From: an uncultured Bacteroidales bacterium
Lineage (GTDB): Bacteria > Bacteroidota > Bacteroidia > Bacteroidales > P3
NCBI GenBank assembly: GCA_900319865.1
Contig: ONQD01000028.1
Span: 1-55,181 of the forward strand
Length of the DNA stretch: 55,181 bases
Reading direction: 5' to 3'
Of this stretch, positions 7,917 to 15,525 are shown piece after piece. How positions within the stretch are numbered: position 1 is the first letter of the stretch; each line of letters starts with the position of its first letter. The position numbers were made by a program, and so were the translations under genes. Below the pieces are notes generated by a model, which worked only from the letters and a program-made list of their open reading frames with translations, was not told the origin of the DNA and did no database searches.

Positions 7917-7928
7917 ACACGGACTAAT

Positions 7929-8219
7929 ATGGAAAGAAAGACATATATACCCAAACCCATTGACACTTCGGATATTGAATTGTCGGAAGAGCTGTTGGAA
8001 CTGACAGAGGAGATGGCAAAAAATGTGCATGATGTGTGGTCGGCGGGGCGGATAGCACAGGGATGGACCTGGGGGCCGAAACGCGATGATGAGAAGAAAG
8101 AGAATCCCTGTCTGGTTCCCTATGAGGAGTTGCCAGAGAGTGAAAAAGAATACGACAGAAACACTTCGATAGAGACGTTGAAAGTGATTCTGTCGTTGGG
8201 ATTTAAGATAGAGCGGTAG
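7929..8219 (+). CDS. Stand-alone RyR-domain protein
   Basis: The 96-residue product is essentially one RyR domain (named after ryanodine receptor repeats): YIPKPIDTSDIEL, ELTEEMAKNVHDVW, IAQGWTWGPKRDD, a PCLVPYEELPESEKEYD block and LKVILSLGF. In bacteria such domains are found with nucleotide-sensing and conflict genes and are thought to bind small ligands, possibly nucleotide derivatives. It lies 12 bases after the channel-like gene, which ends in a divergent copy of the same fold, so the pair probably acts together. Last gene of the accessory operon; its stop is three bases from the convergent end of prfB. Confidence 0.87.
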   Translation: MERKTYIPKPIDTSDIELSEELLELTEEMAKNVHDVWSAGRIAQGWTWGPKRDDEKKENPCLVPYEELPESEKEYDRNTSIETLKVILSLGFKIER

Positions 8220-8222
8220 GGA

Positions 8223-9332
8223 CTATTCGGCGCCGAACTGCATGAGGTAGGCTTTGATGAAGTTGTCGATCTTGCCGTCCATTACACCGGTGACATCACC
8301 GGTTTGGTAGTTGGTGCGGTGGTCCTTAACGCGGCGGTCGTCCATGACGTAGCTGCGAATTTGCGAGCCCCACTCGATTTTCTTCTGTGAGGCTTTGATT
8401 TTGGCCTGTTCCTCCATGCGGTGCTGGAGTTCGCGCTCGTAGAGTTGTGAGCGGAGCAGACGCATGGCGTTCTCTTTGTTTTTGGGCTGGTCGCGGGTTT
8501 CGGTGTTCTCGATAAGGATTTCCTCTTCCTCGCCGGTGTAGGGGTCTTTGTACTGGTAGCGGAGACGGACACCGCTTTCCACCTTGTTCACATTCTGGCC
8601 GCCGGCGCCGCCGCTGCGGAAGGTGTCCCAGCTGAGGCGTGACATGTCGACGACGACTTCGATGGTGTCGTCAACAAGCGGGGTGACGCTGACGGAGGCG
8701 AAAGAGGTCATTCGTTTGCCCTGGGCATTGAAAGGACTGACACGAACAAGACGGTGGACTCCAGTTTCGCTTTTGAGGTATCCATAGGCATAATCGCCTT
8801 CAATCTGCATGGTGACACTTTTGATTCCGGCACCCTCACCATCCAAGATGTTGGAAATGGCAACACGGTAGTTGTGGGTTTCGGCATAGCGGATGTACAT
8901 ACGCATGAGCATTTCGGCCCAGTCCTGGGCTTCTACACCACCGGCACCGGCATTGATGGACAGGACGGCATCGAAATGGTCGCTTTCGCCCTGCAGCATG
9001 TTCTTGAGTTCGAGGGCTTCGACGAGGGGTTGAGTGATTGCTATCTGGTCGAGAACCTCTTGTTCGGTGGCATCGCCGCTATCGAAGAATTCGCCCAGTA
9101 CCCCGAGGTCGCCGCAACTGTTGTCGACTTCGGTAAATGCGTTGACCCAAGCTTTCTTTGACTGGATATTCTTCATGATGCGTTGTGCCTCTTTGGGGTC
9201 GTTCCAGAAGTCGGGGGCTTCGGTTTGTTTCTCTTCCTCGGCTATTTGGGAGGAGAGCGAGTCGATATTGAGATAGCGGCGCAGGGCGTCTTTGCGAGAG
9301 ATGAGGTCTTTTATTGTTTCGGAGGTGGTCAT
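8223..9332 (-). CDS. prfB: Peptide chain release factor 2
   Basis: 369 residues. The GGQ peptidyl-tRNA hydrolysis motif is at 244-246 (SGGAGGQNVNK) and the SPF stop-codon recognition tripeptide at 199-201, which marks RF2 (UGA/UAA) rather than RF1. The frame is open from ATG to stop. At the place where many bacteria carry an in-frame UGA with a CUU slippery codon (here RRYLNID, residues 18-24) the codons are ordinary, so the autoregulatory +1 frameshift is absent. It converges on the RyR gene and sits 39 bases from the ZIP transporter gene, which is upstream on the same strand. Confidence 0.96.
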   Translation of the reverse strand: MTTSETIKDLISRKDALRRYLNIDSLSSQIAEEEKQTEAPDFWNDPKEAQRIMKNIQSKKAWVNAFTEVDNSCGDLGVLGEFFDSGDATEQEVLDQIAITQPLVEALELKNMLQGESDHFDAVLSINAGAGGVEAQDWAEMLMRMYIRYAETHNYRVAISNILDGEGAGIKSVTMQIEGDYAYGYLKSETGVHRLVRVSPFNAQGKRMTSFASVSVTPLVDDTIEVVVDMSRLSWDTFRSGGAGGQNVNKVESGVRLRYQYKDPYTGEEEEILIENTETRDQPKNKENAMRLLRSQLYERELQHRMEEQAKIKASQKKIEWGSQIRSYVMDDRRVKDHRTNYQTGDVTGVMDGKIDNFIKAYLMQFGAE

Positions 9333-9371
9333 AGAAAAGATGTTGTTATTGGGGTAACGATTATTGAAGAG

Positions 9372-10202
9372 TTAGAAAATAGGATAGATTTCGGGACATC
9401 CAGGAGTGAAATAGGCGGCTACGAATGCAATGATGATGAGCAGAAGTTTGACAAAAGAGAAGTTGTTGTGGTCGTGGTCGAAGAGAATGCTGACAGAGAC
9501 ATGGAGCAGAATGCCGACAACGACACCCATAATGATGCATTGTAAGGTTTCGTTTTCGGGCATGAGGTAGAGGTTGCAGAGAGAACCGAGGGGGGTCATC
9601 ACAGCGAATACGGAGAGAAGCAGGAAAGAACGCCAGAAACCATAGCGGTTGTTGATGAAGAGAGAAACCATCACAAGGGCAATAGGAATGTTGTGAAGAA
9701 CAATGCCGTAGAGAAGACCTTGGTGGATGTCACCATCGAGGCCGACCATAGGCATGCCCTCGAGGAATGCGTGAATGCATAAACCAATCATCAGACCTGT
9801 CACGGGATGCACTTTGTTGTTATGGCAGTGACCGGGGTGGGGATGGTGGGCATGATGATGTTCTTCGGCATCGTGTTCCTCTTCACAGCAGGGACAATGG
9901 TTGTGTCCATGTTCGGCACCGCGGGTAAGTTGCTCGAGCAAAAGCTGAATGAGGAAGCCTATCATGACTGAGGCGGCGACTTTGAAGTGGATGCCGGGTG
10001 TCACAAAACGGAAAGGATCCTCACCTAGGAATATGTGTGGCACCAAATTGATGAAGCAAGAGGCAAGGAGGAACGCCCCACCAAAGACGGTGATGTAGTT
10101 CAACAGTTTAGGATTGGCATGCTTTCCGCTTGGTACAAGGGATACCCAAACTACGATTCCCACCACAATGAGAAGGTAGGAGAGGATGATGGGTGTTGTC
10201 AT
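9372..10202 (-). CDS. ZIP-family metal transporter
   Basis: 276 residues with about eight hydrophobic segments. A His-rich cytoplasmic loop (residues about 92-132, with HGHNHCPCCEEEH and HHHAHHPHPGHCH) is followed by the ZIP signature helices containing HAFLEGMPMVG and VLHNIPIALVM, whose histidines and glutamate bind the transported ion. ZIP proteins bring Zn2+ or other divalent metals into the cytoplasm. The gene is preceded by the SRP RNA on the same strand and followed by prfB. Confidence 0.9.
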   Translation of the reverse strand: MTTPIILSYLLIVVGIVVWVSLVPSGKHANPKLLNYITVFGGAFLLASCFINLVPHIFLGEDPFRFVTPGIHFKVAASVMIGFLIQLLLEQLTRGAEHGHNHCPCCEEEHDAEEHHHAHHPHPGHCHNNKVHPVTGLMIGLCIHAFLEGMPMVGLDGDIHQGLLYGIVLHNIPIALVMVSLFINNRYGFWRSFLLLSVFAVMTPLGSLCNLYLMPENETLQCIIMGVVVGILLHVSVSILFDHDHNNFSFVKLLLIIIAFVAAYFTPGCPEIYPIF

Positions 10203-10244
10203 TTCTTAATCGAATCTATATAATGTTAGTTTATGAATGGACAC

Positions 10245-10342
10245 AAAAAAAGGGTAAGCTGTTTATATCGCACCGCTACAACCAAACACCCTTGCTGTAT
10301 TCCTACCCTGGGGGATTCAATGGGAGCTGGTCGTATAAGACT
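10245..10342 (-). ncRNA. ffs: Small signal recognition particle RNA
   Basis: Read on the minus strand, the RNA has the conserved SRP domain IV: a CCCCCAGG strand, a GUA-GGAA-UAC tetraloop stem (the GGAA loop is at 10300-10303) and AGCAAGGG on the return strand. This is the asymmetric loop bound by Ffh. Outer pairing is seen between UUAUA/CGACC at the 5' end and GGUUG/UAUAA at the 3' end. A run of seven U residues (10245-10251) ends it. The ends are approximate. It lies between the ZIP transporter gene and mltG. Confidence 0.82.
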
Positions 10343-10395
10343 TAAGAAAAATATCTTTATTTTTTTGCACGTATGGGGAAGGAGTAAAGAAAGGT

Positions 10396-11415
10396 TTAGT
10401 GTATGTTTTTGTCGTTTAAAGCTTTGTGGAATCTTTGTGCGTTGATAGTGTGTTCATAATTTGTTGCGGCAAAATTGTGTTTTCCGCTGAAATCTTCCTT
10501 CGCACAGAAGAAAAGATAGTCCGTTTTCTTGTTTTTCAGCACTGCGTCGATAGACTTGGTAGAGGGTATGCAAATGGGTCCGGGAGGGAGTCCGGCATAG
10601 CGGTAGGTGTTGTATGGATTGTCTATCGAGAGCATGTTCGATTTGATGCGACGAATGGAAAAGTCGCCAATGGCGAATTTCACAGTCGGGTCGGCCTGGA
10701 GCGGCATACCGATGCGATAGCGGTTGAGGTAGACCGAGGCTATGTCGGGTTTCTCGTCGTTGTCGTTGGTTTCTTCTTCCACTATCGAGGCAATAGTGAG
10801 GACCTGCTGCTTGGTTAAGCCCATGTCTTCCAATTGCTTGTTTCTCGATTTCCAGAAATGCTCTGATTCCTTATGCATTCTCTCCAGCAACTGGGAGGGC
10901 GAGATGGTCCAATAGTATTCATAGGTGTTTTGCAGGAACATCCCAATAATGCTGGTGGGCGTTTCTCCATAGAGCGCGCATACCGAGTCGTTCCGCATCA
11001 GGGAAAGCAGGCTGTCGGCGTGAAAGGTAAGGCATCCGCTTAGAAATTGACACAAGTCTTTGTCTGTGCGGTGTTTATTGATTGTGACACGCACTGCGTC
11101 CTGGTTTCCTGAATACAGTTTCTGAATAACCCTTATGATGCCCGTGCCGGGGTGGAACAGATAGCTGCCGGCTTTTACATGGTCGGGCAAACCTCTTAGG
11201 CCGGCAATGGTATTGAATGCCGTCCGGCTCACAATGCACCCGTGAGCATCCATACTGTCCACCAATGCCTGGTATGTGGACCCTTGCGGTATGTTTACAC
11301 GCACGTCCTCAGTAATGGGTAATGCCTGGTGCCGGAGTGTCCCGAATCCGGCCACTAAGGCAATGAGGATTAGGGATACTACTACTGTCCAAGCTATTTT
11401 TCGACTTTTCTTCAT
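10396..11415 (-). CDS. mltG: Endolytic murein transglycosylase MltG (YceG-like)
   Basis: 339 residues with one N-terminal membrane helix (about 8-26) and a periplasmic body. The catalytic block LTIASIVEEET has the conserved glutamate at about 213; QADPTVKFAIG and YNTYRYAGLPPGPICIPS are family hallmarks. MltG cuts nascent glycan strands and so sets their length near the divisome/elongasome. Normal length for the family. It is upstream of ffs on the same strand; the short GNAT gene precedes it by about 50 bases. Confidence 0.94.
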   Translation of the reverse strand: MKKSRKIAWTVVVSLILIALVAGFGTLRHQALPITEDVRVNIPQGSTYQALVDSMDAHGCIVSRTAFNTIAGLRGLPDHVKAGSYLFHPGTGIIRVIQKLYSGNQDAVRVTINKHRTDKDLCQFLSGCLTFHADSLLSLMRNDSVCALYGETPTSIIGMFLQNTYEYYWTISPSQLLERMHKESEHFWKSRNKQLEDMGLTKQQVLTIASIVEEETNDNDEKPDIASVYLNRYRIGMPLQADPTVKFAIGDFSIRRIKSNMLSIDNPYNTYRYAGLPPGPICIPSTKSIDAVLKNKKTDYLFFCAKEDFSGKHNFAATNYEHTINAQRFHKALNDKNIH

Positions 11416-11466
11416 GGGGTTCAGATAAGATTGTTATTGCTATGATGATTGTCGTCCGTTGGGTTG

Positions 11467-11862
11467 TCAACGTGACGGAGTGCTTTCCAATATAAGCTGA
11501 TAACGATAGGTGTCGATGAAGTGGTTGGAACGGATTACCCAATCGTGAAGGGTAGCGCAATGGAGATATCCTGCTTTCTGGAAGATGTGGATGCTGGGGG
11601 TGTTGGTGGCTGCTATGTCGGCATAGATTTGGTGTAGAGAAGTGTTCTCCTGGCAGAACCGGGTGAGTGACTGGACCATCTGCGAACCTAAACCCAAGTG
11701 ACGGTATTCGTTTGAAACCACTATCCCTACCGCTGCCCTGCGGTTGATAGGGTCGTAATTATACAATTCCACACAACCCACGGCGCGGTTGTAGTCATCA
11801 AAGGCATAGAGTGTCAGTTTTCCAGACGAGAGCGAGTCCCCTTGTTGTGCTTTGAGTGTCAT
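11467..11862 (-). CDS. GNAT-family N-acetyltransferase, short
   Basis: 131 residues. The acetyl-CoA binding motif is visible as VVSNEYRHLGLGSQMVQ, followed by NTPSIHIFQKAGY, as in SpeG/RimJ-type GNATs. The product begins at the level of strand 2: the usual first 40-50 residues with the substrate-binding helices are missing, and the 356 bases upstream do not supply them in any frame. It is either a naturally small member or a 5'-truncated gene. Substrate not inferable. Confidence 0.72.
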   Translation of the reverse strand: MTLKAQQGDSLSSGKLTLYAFDDYNRAVGCVELYNYDPINRRAAVGIVVSNEYRHLGLGSQMVQSLTRFCQENTSLHQIYADIAATNTPSIHIFQKAGYLHCATLHDWVIRSNHFIDTYRYQLILESTPSR

Positions 11863-12218
11863 TGTTTTGTTGCAGAGAATGTGTGTTTAGTTTTTATTAT
11901 CAGTTTGTTCTTCCCGTTATTTCTTGTTCGATGGAGTGCATTGGATGTATGTGCCCCTTGAAATAGGCATTTTTCTATACCATTTTAAAAAAACGTTACT
12001 CATCCTATATTATTGTGTCATTGTGCAAGAAAAGTTGCTTATAGATTCAACCGTGTAGTGCAAGTGAGGCAAAAGAATACTGTTTTTGTTCCCTATTGAC
12101 CGCTTTGCCTTTTGCGTTCACATCGGTTTGTTTTGTTCGAAGCTCATGTGTGCTGCAGGTATATGAACTCATTCCTCAATTGGAATAATGCCACATAATG
12201 GATTTAGCGGGGAGCTAA
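11863..12218. other. Gene-free AT-rich spacer
   Basis: No gene, RNA or repeat was recognised in these 356 bases between recG and the GNAT gene. It might contain the promoter of the GNAT-mltG pair, but no good TTTG/TAnnTTTG pair was seen. Confidence 0.5.
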
Positions 12219-14309
12219 TCAGCTTATTTTGTCCCAGCGGGTGGCATTCTTCGATTGGTTGATATAACTCCGCAGTGGCTCGTTTCCCGGTTGCAGCAGG
12301 TCCGGATCGGACTCCAGTATGCTGCGAACTTCGTCGCGTGTAGCACGCACCAAGGGCTCGTCGTCCACTATATCGGCCAGTTTCAGCTCAAGCATTCCGC
12401 TTTGCTGCAGTCCTTGAAGGTCTCCGGGACCTCGCAGTCTCAGGTCGGCCTCGGCTATGGCGAAGCCGTCGGTTGTATTGCACATAGTCTCTATTCTTTG
12501 ACGGCTGGTGGTCCCAAGGTCATCTTTGGTCATCAGTATGCAATAGGATTGTCCTCCACCTCGGCCCACTCTGCCCCTCAGCTGGTGCAATTGGCTCAGC
12601 CCAAACCGTTCAGCGTTTTCTATCACCATCACCGTTGCGTTTGGCACATCCACACCCACCTCAATCACTGTTGTCGATACCATTATGTTTGTTTCCCCTT
12701 TTTTGAAACGCTCCATCTCGTATGCCTTTGCCTCGGCGGGCATCTGTCCGTGAACTATGCTGAGCTGGTATTGAGGCATTGGGAAACTACGGGAAATGCT
12801 CTCATAGCCATCCATCAGGTCTTTCAAATCAAGGCTTTCGCTTTCGTTGATAAGAGGGTACACCACATATATCTGTCTGCCCTTGGCAATTTCCTGCTTC
12901 ATGAAGTTGAACAAGAGTGCACGTTGTGCATCGGTACCATGTGTTGTGCGTATGGGTTGACGTCCCGGAGGAAGTTCGTCGATTATCGAGCAGTCCAGGT
13001 CAGCATACAGTGTCATTGCCAGCGTCCGGGGAATAGGTGTGGCTGTCATCACCAGCACATGGGGTGCAATATCGCTCTTGCTCCACAATTTTGACCGCTG
13101 TTCCACCCCGAAACGGTGCTGCTCGTCTATCACCACGTATCCCAACTGTTTAAAACGCACATCTTTCTCTATCAGTGCATGGGTGCCAATCAGTATGTCT
13201 ATCTCGCCTTCAGCCAGCCGTTGTTTTATTTTCTTCTTCTGGCTTGCTTTCAGGGAGCCGGTAAGCAGTTCGGTGCGGATATCCATTCCGTCAAGCATTT
13301 TTTGGAAACTCGCATAATGTTGGCTGGCCAGTATTTCGGTCGGTGCCATGAGGCAGGCTTGGCATCCGTTGTCCAACGCAATGAGTATGGTGAGCAGAGC
13401 CACCAAGGTCTTTCCGCTTCCCACATCTCCTTGGAGCAGTCGGTTCATCTGTCTACCGGTTTTCATGTCGTGGCGAATCTCTTTCACCACCCGCTTTTGT
13501 GCATTGGTGAGGGGGAAAGGCAAATGTTGGTGATAAAAGTCATTGAAATGCTCGCCCACCACACTGAACACCCTGCCCACCGAATGGTGCTGCCTCGACA
13601 CGCGGCTGTATTGGTAGTCCAATTGATGGAAAAATAGCTCTTCAAACTTCTCGCGAAACAACGCTTGCTGCCACACTTCCATCGATGCAGGGTAGTGCAT
13701 GTTTCTCAAAGCGTGGTTTCTGCTCATCAGGTGAAACTTGGCAACGGTGCCGGTGGGCAATGTTTCGGGCAGATATGCCGGCAGCTGTTTCAACAGAGTG
13801 TCGGTCAGTCGGGCAAAGGTCTTGGACGTAATACCTTTGGATTTCGATTTCTCGGTAGTGTGATAAACGGGCATCAAGGGGTGAGTCCCTGTCCCTTCGT
13901 CGTTGGTGGCTATTTCGATGTCAGGATGCACCAGCTGCAGCGAGTATCCATACATGGAAGGTTTTCCGGCCACAATGAAAATCTGGCTCTTCTGTAAGAG
14001 CTCTTTCACCCATTTCAGGCCCTGAAACCATACCAGTTGCATTACCCCCGTCCCGTCGGTAAATGTGGCCTCCAAACGGGTCGTTCGGCCCGTTCCCACG
14101 ATGTGTAGTTCGCTGATGCGCCCCTTGAATACGATATAGGGTTCGTCGGCGTTGAAACTGTCAAGCGTACTGATATGCGAGCGGTCCACCATCCTGAATG
14201 GGAAATACTCCAACAAATCGCCATAAGTATGTATGTCGTATTCCTTGGCCAGCACATCGGCTTTTTGTGGCCCAACGCCCTTCAGGTATATTATCTCGCC
14301 GTCAAGCAT
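12219..14309 (-). CDS. recG: ATP-dependent DNA helicase RecG
   Basis: 696 residues, the usual length. An N-terminal wedge/OB region begins with YLKGVGPQKADVLAKE; the helicase core follows with motif I GDVGSGKT, the DEQH box in VVIDEQHRFGV, motif III TATPIPRTLAMTLY and motif VI QLRGRVGRG. RecG reverses and remodels stalled replication forks and branched DNA. Last gene of the run topA > GT2 > barrel > coaD > recG; 7 bases separate it from coaD. Confidence 0.96.
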   Translation of the reverse strand: MLDGEIIYLKGVGPQKADVLAKEYDIHTYGDLLEYFPFRMVDRSHISTLDSFNADEPYIVFKGRISELHIVGTGRTTRLEATFTDGTGVMQLVWFQGLKWVKELLQKSQIFIVAGKPSMYGYSLQLVHPDIEIATNDEGTGTHPLMPVYHTTEKSKSKGITSKTFARLTDTLLKQLPAYLPETLPTGTVAKFHLMSRNHALRNMHYPASMEVWQQALFREKFEELFFHQLDYQYSRVSRQHHSVGRVFSVVGEHFNDFYHQHLPFPLTNAQKRVVKEIRHDMKTGRQMNRLLQGDVGSGKTLVALLTILIALDNGCQACLMAPTEILASQHYASFQKMLDGMDIRTELLTGSLKASQKKKIKQRLAEGEIDILIGTHALIEKDVRFKQLGYVVIDEQHRFGVEQRSKLWSKSDIAPHVLVMTATPIPRTLAMTLYADLDCSIIDELPPGRQPIRTTHGTDAQRALLFNFMKQEIAKGRQIYVVYPLINESESLDLKDLMDGYESISRSFPMPQYQLSIVHGQMPAEAKAYEMERFKKGETNIMVSTTVIEVGVDVPNATVMVIENAERFGLSQLHQLRGRVGRGGGQSYCILMTKDDLGTTSRQRIETMCNTTDGFAIAEADLRLRGPGDLQGLQQSGMLELKLADIVDDEPLVRATRDEVRSILESDPDLLQPGNEPLRSYINQSKNATRWDKIS

Positions 14310-14316
14310 GCTCAGT

Positions 14317-14736
14317 CTATTTATGTGCCATCTGCTCCCTTATCAGTGTGCTGCTAATATCTTTGTGTTCCATGTCGGCAAGCAGGAGCACAGTGTCTAT
14401 TTCGGGGTCCAGCTTATGGTTCACAGCTGCGATGGTTTGCTCATACTCCAAATCTTTTGCATCGCGTATTCCTCTCACTATGAACCGAACCCCAAGCCTA
14501 TGGCATAGGTCCACCGTCATGCCGCTATATGTCACCACTTCCACGCGCTCCTCGTTGGCAAACATTTCATTTATTTTTCTTTTGCGCTCCTCTACTGTGA
14601 ACATATATTTCTTATCGGTGTTCACCCCTATGGCAATATACACCTTGTCGAACAGCGCCAATGCCCTCCGGGCTATTGCCTCATGTCCTTGGGTGATGGG
14701 GTCGAATGATCCAGGAAATATAGCTGATTTCATCAT
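14317..14736 (-). CDS. coaD: Phosphopantetheine adenylyltransferase, C-terminally short
   Basis: 139 residues. The nucleotidyltransferase motif GSFDPITQGH near the N-terminus, the VRGIRDAKDLEYE block and the ISSTLIRE motif identify CoaD, which joins ATP and 4'-phosphopantetheine in the penultimate step of coenzyme A synthesis. Family members are usually 150-165 residues; here the protein stops about eight residues after ISST, losing the last helix. The catalytic residues are all present, so it is probably functional. Seven bases upstream of recG and likely co-transcribed. Confidence 0.93.
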   Translation of the reverse strand: MMKSAIFPGSFDPITQGHEAIARRALALFDKVYIAIGVNTDKKYMFTVEERKRKINEMFANEERVEVVTYSGMTVDLCHRLGVRFIVRGIRDAKDLEYEQTIAAVNHKLDPEIDTVLLLADMEHKDISSTLIREQMAHK

Positions 14737-14766
14737 GCTGCAGTGTTGGTGGATATTTCTTGTCGG

Positions 14767-15456
14767 CTATCTTCTTCTGTGTCTTCTGTTCTTCGAATAC
14801 GACGGTTTGTCGTCGTATCCGAACTGCCACAACAGTCTCACCTGCACAGCCGAATTATAAAAATTATTCTTCCACTCTCTATCCTTGGTTCTATAGGTTA
14901 CATCTTTCTTTACCGGCAGCAGCGAATATTGGTAGCGCAGACTGAATTGCAATCCTTTCCAAATCTTGATTCGCATTTCGGCCGCCGCCGCAAAGTCGTT
15001 TTTCAGAAACTTCATATTGCTGGTGTCGGGTATGAAGTAGTCGGGGTTGAAAGCAATAGAGCCCTCGGGCTGTGCAATCAACCGGCTGTATACCAGTCCG
15101 GCACCTATGCGCAATCCGCCAAAGGGGTCTTTGAAAAACACTGTAACCGGGATGTCTGCATAGTGCAGATTAAGGATGATGTTATAGTAATTTTTGCTGT
15201 TGAACTTAATGTTGTATATACCTCGGCAACTGTATCCTGCCTCTATCGATGCTCCCCACATGTCCCGTTGGTCAAGATTGATGAACGCGCCCACACTTCC
15301 AGCCAGTCCCCAGTGGTCGAACCCTTTCAACTCGTCTCCTTCCACCTGCGAAAGTGCGGTTCCCGCTGCCACGAATGCATTGATGCTTTGGGCTTGGCCC
15401 GCAGGCAACAAAATCAGCAGCAATGCTATTATCGTTATCGTTTTTCTCATTTTCAT
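14767..15456 (-). CDS. Outer membrane beta-barrel (PorT-like) protein
   Basis: 229 residues. A signal peptide ends near AGQAQS, and the remainder alternates hydrophobic and polar residues as in 8-strand barrels: WGLAGSVGAFINL, WGASIEAGYSCRG, LRIGAGLVYSR, LQFSLRYQYSL. It fits the outer-membrane beta-barrel/PorT family common in Bacteroidota, some of which serve type IX secretion. A basic tail (KNRRHRRR) closes the protein. Position between the glycosyltransferase fusion and coaD suggests a shared transcript but not a shared function. Confidence 0.75.
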   Translation of the reverse strand: MKMRKTITIIALLLILLPAGQAQSINAFVAAGTALSQVEGDELKGFDHWGLAGSVGAFINLDQRDMWGASIEAGYSCRGIYNIKFNSKNYYNIILNLHYADIPVTVFFKDPFGGLRIGAGLVYSRLIAQPEGSIAFNPDYFIPDTSNMKFLKNDFAAAAEMRIKIWKGLQFSLRYQYSLLPVKKDVTYRTKDREWKNNFYNSAVQVRLLWQFGYDDKPSYSKNRRHRRR

Positions 15457-15525
15457 TATGCTCTTTTTTATTAGTTCTGGTTCAGTATCGTGTATTCGGT
15501 TCCATCCGTACCTCTATCGGGGCAT

